A stretch of DNA of 64,000 nucleotides from Archegozetes longisetosus. Lineage: Eukaryota > Arthropoda > Arachnida > Sarcoptiformes > Trhypochthoniidae. This document shows, one piece after another, positions 40,943 through 53,134 of this stretch. The stretch spans positions 4,421,843 to 4,485,842 of the forward strand of contig JAEMBT020000003.1 of the NCBI GenBank assembly GCA_018873245.2. Direction: 5' to 3'. The position numbers and the translations under genes are program-made. Each line of letters begins with the position of its first letter. Positions within the stretch are counted from its first letter, which is position 1. The notes under the pieces are model-generated. The model was not told the DNA's origin and did no database searches. It saw only the letters and a program-made list of their open reading frames with translations.

Positions 40943-42977
40943 ATGTCTTGGAGTAATAATTATACTAAAGTGGAAGTCGCACAACCACAGACTTCTTCGG
41001 GATCTATTAAGGGTAAGAAACGTTTATTAAATGCATAAAACTCGAGAAATAACTGGAGTTTGACGTTTTTGTTGAGTGAACAAGATTAGTATTAAATGAA
41101 TGTTACAAGTAAATGAGTAATCCAGTTATTCAAAAATCAATTCAATTGAGCTATAATGTTGTGAAGTAGTGTTTGCAAAATCGACGGTTTCAACCAGAAT
41201 CATATCTTATGCTCTGAATGCAAAAAATAGTTAAATGTAACTAACGATGAGAAGCAGGTAGAAGAGCAGTAAATAGTTTGCATAGCTCAACAAATAAATG
41301 AATTAGACAGAAAGGTAAACTCACAATAAAATAGTAAAATGCATACTAACATAATTAGAGAAATATTATTTAATAAAAATAAAAATAAAAATAACAAAAC
41401 AATTGGCAATTAGTATTAATAGAAAATGCGAGCTAGTATTTGGTAGTGTATTTTGCAGTGCATTTCATAGAGTATTTGATGAGAGTTGCTATGATTGCTA
41501 TGATGTGTAGCAGTATGAGTATAATAAAAAGGCTCACTTCCGCGTTTCTATATACCGAAAACAAGCTCTAACCAAACCTCAACCAAATGCCAATCCTGCT
41601 CTCCATGTCTTTCTGCCTACTGCTAGATATTTAGCCACACTTTACTTATATATCATCCAATATATTCCTATTCGTCCATCTTTTCTGCTTAACTAATGCT
41701 TATTTTGTGTTTAAAAACTGGATAAATTTGCTTCTAAGCCAAAATAAGTGTTTGCCAAACGTATTATCACGTTTTAACATTAAATTGAGGCAATGCTCAG
41801 AACGGAATCATGTTTTCAGAGTTTCTAACTAATCACTTAAATGACATATTTGTGACCAGAAAATTGTGACCAGAAAACGAGGAACAATTTAGAAGTACTC
41901 AAAGCCAATTCAGTAGGATAGTTGAGGAGTTAGATGAATAAAAGAAGTAATGAATATATATAATTACAAACATAAGTGATGAGAATGAAGAAAAGTTCGG
42001 CACTTGGTTTAGTATTAACAATGTTGATGATGGAGTGATCGCGTTGCGTATTGGTGATAGTGTGTCAAAACAGGAAGTTCTCGCAAACACTATTTAAGTT
42101 GATTAGGTTCGGTCAATCTATGTGCCGCTATAGTCTGCTGATGAATTTTTTATGGATCAGGTTTGTAGAAGTGGAGAAGTGGTTAGCGAGAATTGTGGAA
42201 GATTGATAAATTTGTGGCATTGTTCAATTTGAATTTAGTATTGTTACCTCTCTTTCCTATTGTATTTGTTAAAATTGAGTCACTAAAGCAAGTCCTTATA
42301 ATTTACGACAAGAATGAAAAATAAATTTATCAAATTGGCATTTATAGCCTCCAAGCCTTTAATGTGATTATCTGATGCAATAACTAATGAATAACTTAAT
42401 ATTTATAATGTATTGGCAGTGTATTAGCTTTACTTCAACTCATTATACCTTAATGTGAGAGAGAATGCATAGATATTTTTGTCTCCACAGCTATATTTTA
42501 GATTTTGCGTTCAGTCATGTTTTTGTTTGTTTGCGGTAAATGTAAATAAAAAACAATATCAGATAAACAAACATTTTCATCAACTATTCTATCGATTGGA
42601 CGATATCTCACTAGAATTGCAATGTTTATGATGCGATCAATTCGCGAATATTCAATTAATTTGACAGAACTTAAGCTTAATTTTCAATTTGATGATCATT
42701 GACTGTGACGACTATTTAAGGATTAACGTGTTGTTTAGTGTTTAATATGATAGCTAGCGATTATTTAAAGAGTAAGAGCCTGGGATTCAATACTACGCAT
42801 AGAAGAGTTAGAAGTTATGATACATTTTTACTATAAGACAGCAGTAGTAGAAGAGTTTTAGTTTGCCTCGGCGCCAGTCCTCAACAAAACGCTAAGCATG
42901 GATTTCTCTCAACAATTTCTCATCTCTTTTAACTTTTGGGAATCGTGCCAACAGTCCAATCTTATAACGGTCTCTAG

Positions 42978-43018
<41 letters not shown>

Positions 43019-46000
43019 TTGAAAGTCATTGGAAAACCATTTCCAGCTGACGAGATGCTCACATGTTTCCAACTCTTAATCTCCGTTCATAAACAAGCAT
43101 TGATTTTAGCTGCACTTCTATACATATCTATTAAACTTATAATCAAATAAGTTCATCCAAAGTGACAATTAGAGAGCGTGTTATTTTTGCAATTAAAGCA
43201 CACTACAACGCCATTGATCTGATGATTGCTTTGAATAGTACACCAAGTAAATGCTTATACAATGCTACAGAACACAATTGTTAAGAGAAAAAATATAGAA
43301 AACATCAACTGTATTAGTAAGAGAGTGGCTATTTTTATAAACATCTTATGGTTGGTATTGGTTTGGTTCAGGCATATCGTATTGGCATTCATAAGACGCA
43401 CATTGTATGCGATGCCGTTCGCATGAATAGATTTGTAGCATTCCTACTCCTAAGTTTCCAGACAGAATTATAAGACTTTTAACAAAAGGCAATGCGAAGG
43501 CCAGACAGACCTTATGGAAGGCCTTTAGAGCGCGCATAACGCGAACCCAAACCCCTTGGTTTCCTCTTATAGCTCTGTTATTTGTAAAAAAGACAATCTT
43601 AAAATCGTTCAGTTCACCTGCCTCAAGTTCTATGGACTATCAAATATTCGGTTCAGTCCTTTCCTATAGGCACTCGATCCAAACACTAGGGTTGGGGATA
43701 ACCCGATGTTTGACATAAGGCCGGAAGTAAGGAAAGAATATGATTTCTCACGCGGGTTTCTTATTCAATTTTTTCTTCTATTCAATTCGAACAACGATCA
43801 CAAAACATATCACGTGTTTTTCCCAATTTTATACCCTTTCCCCTCAAGAGTCAGGGCTGATAATAGATTCTTAAACCAAGTTTTTACGGTCTCCTATTTT
43901 TCCTTTAAATTGATGAAGCTTTCACATAACTCTTGTACTATTTGTGTCTGGTTTTATATTTTTTGATTTTCGAATAGTATTAAGAGGTCGATAGGAGAGT
44001 AAAGTTATTCCAATACTTAAGTTGATGATTGGGTGTGTTAGTTCTCTCTCACTCGCAAACCTAAATATGCACTCGTGCTCTGTGTCTTTTGCAAAATTAT
44101 AATTATTTATCAATAAAATACACAATTCCATCTATTTTGCAAACACTTGTCAACAAAACCCATTTATTCCATATATTCTGATTTGATTTTTTTCTATATC
44201 TGAATGGTTTCACAAATTGTTATGCAATCGATAAATTGATTCAAATAAAATTTGATCAACGCCGTTAATGGCAGGCTATGTAAGGTTAAGATAAAATTCT
44301 GCTAATTTTAGTATTGAATATAATTTAAAATTAACATTTAGCTAAAATAGATTTTTTATTGGATTTTATACGAAGTTTTATGAGCGTTCAGTTTTGAAAG
44401 TTTTTGAATAAATTAGAAATGAAAATATAAATATAAATAGTAAATGACAATAAAGACTGGGAGAAAAGTTAAACCCTTTGAAACATAAAAGTTGCATAAA
44501 AGTGCTATAAATAACATGTTTAAACAATAGTTAAGTTTTTATTTGAAAACTATCCGCAATATTATGAGAGTATCTTAATTGACTCAAGGAAATAATTGTA
44601 TTGAAAAAAGTGAATTATAGTCAAAATGATTTATAATGGATTGAAATAGTGATTTATACAAGACTGAAAACATAATTATGGAGAATTAAAAATATGCTCA
44701 AATTTAAAACAATTATTAAGTTTAATAATGCATGTAATGAAGCGTATGATTAATGAAAATAGTTAAGTCTATTGAATAGTTGATAGTCGATAGTGGTATT
44801 AAACTATTGATGTTATATTTGATATGCTTAAGCTGAGCCATCCACAATTGGCACAAATTCCTGATTGAAACGATCGTCACGTTCCTCTATTGCCGCTCAA
44901 TGACTCAATGATAGGCCATTGAATACCCCTTTTCTGGTTTTATAGTAAAAATCTTATAGTTGCTAAGATAGTTGTAAAAAATAGTTAACAATATTATTGA
45001 GTGAATATTATTTATTGTTTATTATTTTAAAGGCTTGTTTAGACTAATATTTGAACCTATTTTTAAACAATTTATTTACAATCCTTAAAAGAGTTCAATA
45101 TATTTCTATCTTCTATCTCTTTTATCATATCGAAAATGTTTGTTTACAATATTAAAGTCCAATTTATCAATAAATTAGTTTCGAACCAAACAGTAAAACA
45201 GTATCTGATACTTAGCTAATAAATGGATTGGTTTTTCGAGGATATATTTCAATGAGTGGGAGAGAGAGAGAGAGAGATGCTATAGTGTGACATCAGTAGG
45301 ATAGCTAGAATTGCTTCCGCTAAAAACTAAGCATGTGAAAGATATTGGAAATTAGAATAAAACAAGAGTTAAGCATAGCCGTAGGTCTGGTTGCAGTACG
45401 ATAGAATAGTAGAAGAAAGGTAGGGCTAGCTGTAAGTGGTGATGATGTAATAGTGATAGTCATATTGATAATGTAAAAGATATAGTAATGAATGTGTGCA
45501 ATGCAATGACCCACCAACCTAACAGCCTGACAGCCCGAACACGACTCGATACCGACATGAACAGCAAGTCGAACACTGAACGCAAAACAGGTACATCCCC
45601 TTAGTTTTCTTCCGGGTTCTGAAATGGGTCACATAACGTCATTCTGCTAAGCCCAGAGTTCTTTGACCTACTCTCATGTGACGTCGACTCTGTTTGTTGA
45701 AGTTGGCGTTAGATTCGCGGCGCAGATGTTGTTAGGCTATAGAAAAAATCCATAAATATACGTCTTGTAATAGACTGTTTTTAAGGGGAATGTGTCGTAT
45801 TAGTGACGTAAAAATATGTAGTCATTCTCAGTATTGACTTACTATTACTATTGCACTGAACGAACACATCCAACACAACCACCGCTTTAAGGCTTTAGGC
45901 AAATCCTATGCTTTTTTATTGCCCTTAGTATATATCACACATTGAGCTATTAATTCACACTACTTTATATATGAAAAAACCTGTAAATACTATAAGAACG

Positions 46001-49000
46001 CAATCGCTTTATTAAATTGATTCCGATATATGTATATATATGTATGCAGTACGTCCTCATCCAAGGACTTTGGTTTTGCTTTGCCTCTTAATTGATTTGA
46101 CTTTTCTTTAAACGATTAAACAATTTTTCATGCGTTCAGTCGCACATTGAGTCGAGTCCCAACAATCCATTGAAATTTAATTGCTTTAAACATAATTCGC
46201 ATACATTTAACTGATCAATATTAATAGGGATTTCAAGTGTTTTAAAAGCTCATTACATATCCTTAAAGGTATAAACTGAAAACTTGATTCTACTAATTGT
46301 TTTTTGTCGACTCTCAAACATTGCAAAGTTGAATTTAAATAATTGCTTTACCGTTATGTACGAGTACTCGTCAATTGTGAACACTTAAGTTGGTTTTCTA
46401 GTATTTTAGACGTATTGTGAAAATTCAAAAGTCATAGCAATGGTAGTAATCGATAAATTATTAGAATCGTACCAAGACTATTAGTATTGCTGATGGCAAT
46501 GATAGGTTAGCGTTAAATACGATTAGCTGCAGCCTCAAACTTATGCTTCGATTCGTTTTGACCAATATTGGGAGGAGATTTGTCTTTACTTTGAATTTTG
46601 TTTGTTTAGACTTAAATTCACCTTAAGGTGAAAAGTTTATGCCTTCTGAAAATAAGGATCTATTACTAACTTAGTATCTGGTAATATCGGACTCGGATTC
46701 CGAGCTTATTATAGCTCAGTGTCATTTAGTTCCAAAGATCGATAGATGATGCTCTTCCTATAGTTTTAATCAAATATCTATATTCTTCCAATTCATTTCA
46801 CTTCTTTCCCAATGTTTGTAATGGATGTTTTCAGTTTGATTAATGATTTCGACCCGCGTATAACTCATATACCAAATAGTTTGGGACCGATTAAAGGTTC
46901 ATTTGTGATACTTAAATATGATTTTTATTACGACATTAATTCTCTTCAATTGAATTATAGTTTTTTTGGATTAATTTCAAGCTTTTATCTGTTTTTGTTT
47001 CAGCACAAATCGAAATAATTCCATGCAAAGTTTGCGGTGATAAGTCCTCAGGAGTTCATTACGGGGTTATAACATGTGAAGGCTGTAAGGTATGAACGCA
47101 ATCAAGCTTTAAATACTTACAAATATATCAACTAAACTCTTATCAATTCTAAACTTATGGTATTTTGATTTTTTGTCAAATTCTAGGGCTTTTTTAGGAG
47201 AAGTCAATCAAGTGTTGTTAATTATCAATGCCCGCGACAAAAAAATTGTGTTGTAGACAGAGTTAATAGAAACAGATGTCAATATTGCAGATTACAAAAA
47301 TGTCTCGCTTTGGGCATGTCTAGAGATGGTAACCATCTTTCAATTGATCCAATTTGTTTACCTTTCATTTGATTTACTAATCATAACCCTATGTATTTGA
47401 TGTCAACTTTTAATAGCTGTTAAATTTGGTCGGATGTCAAAGAAGCAAAGGGAGAAAGTAGAGGATGAGGTGCGGTTCCATAGGGCACAACTAGTCCGTC
47501 CGCCGGGACAAACCACAAATGGTGGTCAGCCACCGACACCCACCACAGTCCCGTCGACCTATCCATCACAAACATCATCTGAAACATCGCCAGATAGCTC
47601 TGTCCTCGAACAACAGCCACAACAGCCGTCCTCCTCGAGCCAACACGTGCCCTATAATGCTATTAGCAATGGGTAAGAATGCGAAACATTGCAACCCTTT
47701 CCTGCTAATCACTAATTGCGAACATGCCTTCAATTATCAGTTTTGGTTTGAAACTGTGGAAAAATACAGTTAATTCAGTTTTGAGTGAGTGCCAGAATGC
47801 GAAACAAGTGATTTATTGAGTTATTAACTATTAGTTAGCTTTAGCCTTATTTAAAGCTGTAGAAAATAAGGCTTTTCCGATAAAAATGTTATAAATACAA
47901 TTGAGGACAACATGGATATTGTTTGGTAATTAATCGCAAATGTAATCCTTCCGAAAGAATAACTGTATTTTTCATGTCCTGTCGATGTTTTGTTTTTCTG
48001 TGATTGGCTATAGTTTAGGATATCTAAACATTTGGATTTTATTTAAAGCTAGAGATTAAGTTTTGAATATCCGGGTTATTTATAAATTTAGGTACACTCC
48101 GTATAACACAAACGGTGACCTGAATGTATATACAGAGAAGTATACACCCCCAGTCTATGCCTATACGCCACAAGTAATGGCAACGTTTGACCTCACCGCT
48201 ACCACTACAGACTTCGTCGATAGCACTACCTTCGATCAGCGACAACCTATCGATACTATCCCTGATACTAATGGTCTTCTCTCTACAACTGTCTCCACTA
48301 ATACCATCACCAATAATTCACATCTAGGTTTGTCACCCATTTTATCAGTTATCGAGTCTCTTCTTGAGTATCTATTCCTTAGGATTATATCTTATCTAAT
48401 CTTATGGTTTATAGTGATATGATGTTTGATAAAGTTTTAATTTAAAACTAGAATTACTGGCGAAAACGGTATCAGACGCTCACGCGAGAACTTGTTTGTG
48501 TACAACTGAACAAATAGTAGACATGATGAGAAAACCACAAGACACTAATAGAATAATCTTTTTCAAAAATTTGGTCAGTTTCATCAATATTGCCATCTCT
48601 TAAGATAGTCTTCTAATGTAGTTATAAATTGAATTTCTAATTGCAGTCACATGAAGATCAATGGCTAGAATGTGCATCAAGATTAACAAATGTAATTCAA
48701 CAGATAATAGAGTTCGCGAAGATGGTGCCAGGCTTCATGAAGTTATCTCAAGACGACCAAATTGTTCTTCTTAAAGCTGGTTAGACTTTAGAAAGCAACA
48801 GCTTATTAATTAATTAGTCTCTATCTCTTCTGATTGTTAATCTTTTAATATGATCTAATAACAGGTAGTTTTGAGTTGTGTTGTCTCCGAATGAGCAGAT
48901 ATTTTGATTTGGGCACTAAACAAGTATTGTTTGGCGACGGACTTATGCCAAAGGATGCATTCCTCACACAAGGTTTGGCTCAGCCACTGAGCGGCTTATA

Positions 49001-49515
49001 AAAAAAATTAATTACTCCTTAGCTGATTGCTTTTGTCTATTTGATTTCTTAAGCAGATATAACCGAATCGAAATTAGTTAATCAAGCCTTTGATTTAGCG
49101 GAGAGTATTGCAGATATGAAGCTGACAGAAACGGAGTTGGCGTTGTTCTCGGCGTTCGCCTTAATAGCTCCAGGTCTGCATCGATTGCTTACAGCGATCA
49201 TTACAGAGCATCTGTTGCGTAGTAATTCAATTCTAATTCAATTGTATTGTTTCAGATCGCCCTGGTTTGAAGGGAATTGTTGATATTCAACGTCTCAATC
49301 AGGCTATTGTGAAAGCTTTGAGATTTGAATTGAGTCGAACTCATAAGATGCCATTCAAAGGAGATATCAGTGTATTTGACGCACTGATAAATAAGATCCC
49401 ACTTCTAAGAGAGTTGAATTTGCTTCATATGGAAGCCTTATCCAAATTCCGACGTGCATCACCTCATCTGGAATTCCCGCCACTTCATAAAGAACTCTTC
49501 TCTATCGACATTTAA
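40943..49515 (+). CDS. Hr3: Nuclear hormone receptor HR3 (ROR/NR1F family)
   Basis: Orphan nuclear receptor of the ROR group. In arthropods HR3 acts in the ecdysone-driven moulting cascade. Exons for the best-supported isoform are 40943-41012, 47004-47089, 47187-47328, 47417-47672, 48092-48327, 48452-48573, 48647-48779, 48865-48972, 49057-49173 and 49256-49515, giving 509 residues. All junction phases agree. The first exon ends SSGSIK, and [15 protein letters not shown] is the join I recall from Drosophila HR3. The DNA-binding domain has two C4 zinc fingers, P-box CEGCKG, and the carboxy extension [20 protein letters not shown]. The hinge is Pro/Ser/Thr/Gln-rich. The ligand-binding domain runs from about [16 protein letters not shown] to the end and closes with the activation helix [14 protein letters not shown] follows at 49749. 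Other first exons are listed separately. Confidence 0.95.
42980..43013. repeat. (CT)n microsatellite
   Basis: About 16 TC units, inside the first intron of the HR3 isoform that starts at 40943. Confidence 0.95.
45260..45277. repeat. Short (GA)n microsatellite
   Basis: About nine GA units, 210 bp upstream of candidate HR3 exon d. Confidence 0.9.
45488..45590 (+). CDS. Candidate alternative first coding exon of HR3 (d)
   Basis: From ATG 45488 (or the in-frame ATG at 45506) the frame reads [20 protein letters not shown] and ends SNTERKT at a GTACAT donor in phase 1. Joined to 47004 it gives [13 protein letters not shown], resembling the basic linker that precedes the DNA-binding domain in vertebrate ROR isoforms ([14 protein letters not shown]). 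The exon is clearly GC-richer than its flanks. The frame is open back to about 45446, so the exact start is uncertain. It would yield a receptor of about 520 residues. Confidence 0.5.
45626..45686. promoter_or_regulatory. Nuclear-receptor half-sites and CRE-like motif next to HR3 exon d
   Basis: GGGTCA at 45626-45631 and TTTGACCTAC at 45662-45671 (on the minus strand GTAGGTCAAA, the TAGGTCA core of ROR/Rev-erb/E75 half-sites) lie just inside the intron after candidate exon d. A CRE-like TGACGTCG follows at 45679-45686. These are simple matches and binding is inferred only. Confidence 0.3.
46812..46896 (+). CDS. Candidate alternative first coding exon of HR3 (e, weak)
   Basis: A frame from ATG 46812 reads [20 protein letters not shown] and ends NSLGPIK before a GTTCAT donor, again phase 1. 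Joined to the exon at 47004 it would give [13 protein letters not shown], echoing the GSIK-A junction of the main isoform. The intron would be 107 nt. The donor is weak and the frame also reads through, so this may be a coincidence. Confidence 0.3.
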
Positions 49516-49748
49516 AATCATACAAACAGAACTTCATTTATGCATCACTGCCTTCGTTAAGAATTTTAATCTTAATCAGCTATTGATATACTAAAATCTT
49601 TTATCTCGACCACAATTCATCTGGAAAATGGTCGGATCCAGCAATTGGTTCATCAAATTGAGTGGACTTTAAAATTAGACAAAAGTGCGGCTCTCGTCTC
49701 GCCATCCATTTTGACAGTGTTTTAACATTTATTTATAAATAAGTATGA

Positions 49749-49754
49749 AATAAA
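49749..49754 (+). promoter_or_regulatory. Polyadenylation signal of HR3
   Basis: AATAAA 234 nt after the HR3 stop codon, the first canonical signal on that strand. Confidence 0.7.
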
Positions 49755-50569
49755 ACTTTTAAAGCATTTATTGGTTGTTGACATTTTGAGCTTCGATTGT
49801 AGGGTTTGGTTGAGTTAAAAGTTGCCGATTTCTGTTTTAAATAAGTTTATATTCCGTAAAATGTATGCCGAATGAAATTTAATATAAATTATTTGAATAT
49901 ATATAGACCTCAGTATTGTGTGATAAAGAAGTAAAGTTTTAAGAATTATATATTAAAAGCAAATATGTATACATTTTACACGTGAGAAAAGCTGCGCTTT
50001 GATACTACTATTTTACAAATTTAGTAAATTGATTATTTTATTTGTTAATTCATACTTAGTCTCACAGCTTTGTATTTATTATTGCAAACTGTGTGCATGT
50101 TTTTTCAAAGTTTAGACATTTTTAGTTTGAGCATAATCTAACTTTTTTAATATAAGAAATCTCTTCATCGCCAATACATTTATAATTTCTAACATTTCTG
50201 TCTCTTGAGAGCAAACCTTCATTTTGTTATCACTCATTAATTGATTGGTCATTTCAACTATGATTTGTTAAATGAAGCATTAAATGAAGCAATTATTGGT
50301 GGATTGGGTTTTAAACAAATTTGGGACAAACAGTTATTTGCGTTACTTTTATCTGTGCTGTACGAGACTTACAAGTCAAAAGTCACCGACAACTCAATGT
50401 TATCCACAAATACATGAAAAATTATTAATTTTACCAACTGCTCACTATTTATGATGCACATCAAATGTTAAGATATTCATGTTTTTGTAAATTGTTGCAT
50501 AATTTTACTGATCCTTATCTTATTACTGACTTTCCTTCTTATAAATAACTTCAGTTTAATCTCTTCTAT

Positions 50570-50675
50570 AATTATTATTATTATTATTATTATCATTATT
50601 ATTATTATTATTATATTATTATTATTATTATTAATTATTATTATTATATTATTATAACTATATTATATTATTATT
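50570..50675. repeat. (ATT)n microsatellite
   Basis: About 105 bp of ATT repeats with several interruptions. Confidence 0.95.
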
Positions 50676-52062
50676 TTCTTTTCGCTATTTCATTGTTTAT
50701 ACATAACTGTACAGAGATATACATCTAATTAAAGTTTAGGGAGTTTTAAAAAGCTGCTTAACATACCATATATTGAGATTTGTTAGGATTGTTTGCATAA
50801 ATTCGGAACTGAAACCGTAGAGTTTGTGCTATTAGTTGACAATTATTGTAATTTTATAGTAAATGGATTGGGAATCGAATCCGGCCTTGTTATGAAAATC
50901 AAATAACTTAACTAATTGAATAGGCATTAAATTGCATATATTATAATTAGTGCCTTTTGTATAAATTGTAACTTATTATAAGCTATATTACTAGCGACTA
51001 ATGTTGCCTCTAATCCAAAACAGACATTAGCAACGACTGAATCTCTAAAGTAGTTAACTCTATGGTTTAAGTTGACATATTTATGTAAAATAATCAAATC
51101 GATAATCAAATCCAATTGTAATCCAATTGTAATTGGTGTTTGAGCTAAGTTTGAAAAGCTAAATTTGACTAACAAACCCAAATCTATCCAACTGTTTATG
51201 CCACAACTTAGCATTATGTTATGCGCTTGCCTTTCATTAATTGTGTGCTGAAACAGAGGTTTGCTGACATTTTCTTGGTTTACCATAATTACAATAACCA
51301 GATATGACTGTTTCATATCAAGTCTATTACTAGTATTCACTAATATTTGGTTATGTCGAAAACGATACAAGTCTTCTGAAAGATGTGAATTGTTTAGCTA
51401 ATTGACTAGAGGTTGAAAACAATACCGAAACTAAGTCTAAACTGAAACCGATGACAAACTATTATATTTTGTAATAATACGAAAAGTCTTACTCTCAACA
51501 AATTTCTCTTATCATTGGTTACGACTGCCATCACATAATATTACTCAACTCAACATAATATATATGATAATCAATTTTTAACGTACACATTACATAAAGA
51601 TATTTCTTATTTATTTACCAGATTTTATGCTTTCAAAACTTTCTTACATTTTTGAGATTTATTGGGAGTAAGAGTTTTGTATTAATCACTAACTTCATGA
51701 CGAGTTAGTGGACTTCTCTTCAAATAGTGATAATTGAGAATACAAACCATACAAAATATACGAAGAATACAAAAATACAATCAATACGAAGAATACGAAG
51801 AATACAAACGATACAAACGATACAAAGCAGGCAAACCCTCGAGATTAACAATTTTATTAGACATATTTTTGTAGGATTTATCGATTGACAAACAAACACA
51901 GCATAAATACAGATGAGAGTGTAGTATATGACACTTTTCAAAAATATAATTTTCATTTTCAAAAATACATTTATCATTATTAACAGACTCTTAGCTTGAG
52001 TTAAGTTGTATTAAGTATTTGTTTCTAATTAATCGCCTTAATTGGCTATAAGTAGTTGAGTG

Positions 52063-52121
52063 AGTGGTGTAAAGTTGTGTCTGTAACCAAACTAACATTA
52101 CAGACACAACTTTACACCACT
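52063..52121. repeat. Perfect 24-bp inverted repeat (hairpin) with 11-nt loop
   Basis: Arm 52063-52086 begins AGTGGTGTAAAGTTGTG, and arm 52098-52121 is its exact reverse complement (ends CAACTTTACACCACT). The loop is CCAAACTAACA. Two further wobble pairs extend the base. No ORF overlaps it. A fold-back element, a small-RNA precursor or a recent palindromic insertion are all possible. Confidence 0.95.
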
Positions 52122-52610
52122 TGACCCAAACAAGTATTCAAACAAAATAACTTTGATAACAACAAAATTAAGGCGAGAACAAAGAAGGAACTAATGAGTG
52201 ATGAAATGTGATCATAACGTTGATGATTGTTTTGATAGAAGATAAAGTGATGAATGATTTTACAAATAACGTTTACCACATGATTGTCTTTTTATAGCTG
52301 CTTAACTTTGTAAACAAATAGCATTACTTCAAATGTTTTTAGACTATAATTCATTCTCTCTGTACGTTATACTCATTTGAGCAAAAATGAAAGAATTAAA
52401 ATTCGGGTGATGGATCAAAATATTGATGTCTTTTATTTGTGCACTAATTCATTCATTTTATTATATTCCAAAACTAAGTATTCATATGCAAAACAAATTC
52501 TCTATTTGTACAATTTTCACACTACTCTTATGCAAAATCAAAACCTAATTAATTAATAAAATTAATTTAACATAAATCAATTATTACAACTTTAACTAAT
52601 GTTATAACCA

Positions 52611-52640
52611 AGTTTAACTAAGTTTAACTAAGTTTAACTA
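52611..52640. repeat. 10-bp tandem repeat
   Basis: Three exact copies of AGTTTAACTA. Confidence 0.85.
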
Positions 52641-53100
52641 TGTTTACAAATAGTGCCTAAACTTTCGTATCCCAACTTTTATGTCGGACTAGTTTTAGAT
52701 CAAATTAATCTGAACATCAAATGAACCCATTCTTTCTCAGTGGAAGTCCGATTTGACTGCAAACTATTCTTTCAATGCTTGTTATGTTTGTTCCCAAAGT
52801 TAATTATTTATTTTAGTAATTATCTGATCAGTTTATTTTTACTAAATTGTCCTTATCATGAGTTATAGGCAATTATTTGAAAATTATTTGAAAATTATTT
52901 TCATCGATAAGTTTATGGGTCAAAGAAATGCGTTTTACAAATGCTTAGCTCCTATTAAATGGTTAATCGATTTTATTATTTCTATACAACAAATCCTTCC
53001 TGAGTTCCAACTTTTTAAACTTGTGTCAAATCTTCAATAGATCTGATATCGAATCAATTTAAACAACTGAATCAGTCCTATAGATCATATAAATAGAATG

Positions 53101-53106
53101 TTTATT
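53101..53106 (-). promoter_or_regulatory. Polyadenylation signal of the ADAM17-like gene
   Basis: AATAAA on the minus strand, 29 nt after the stop codon, implying a very short 3' UTR. Confidence 0.65.
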
Positions 53107-53134
53107 TAGAGGATATCAAAATTCAAATACAGAA

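Larger units (their letters stand above)
49516..53100. other. Non-coding stretch between HR3 and the metalloprotease
   Basis: 3.6 kb without a recognised gene. It contains the HR3 3' UTR with AATAAA at 49749-49754, an ATT microsatellite, a perfect hairpin and a 10-bp tandem repeat, each listed. The longest frame (minus, 50927-51370, 147 codons) has no recognisable domain and is treated as chance. Confidence 0.55.

Noticed and set aside
43346-43537. Minus-strand 63-codon frame in a GC-richer patch of the HR3 intron
   Set aside because: Considered as a transposon remnant or exon, but no motif, repeat partner or splice pattern supports it.
48063-48422. Whole 119-codon frame as an independent protein
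   Set aside because: Only 48092-48327 is an HR3 hinge exon; the ends are intron sequence read through.
50871-50884. GGGAATCGAATCCGG, resembling a tRNA B box
   Set aside because: No A box, acceptor stem or cloverleaf can be formed around it.
50927-51370. 147-codon minus-strand frame between HR3 and the metalloprotease
   Set aside because: Only slightly longer than the longest chance ORF expected in 64 kb of such AT-rich DNA. It has no recognisable domain, no signal of splicing and a composition like its flanks.
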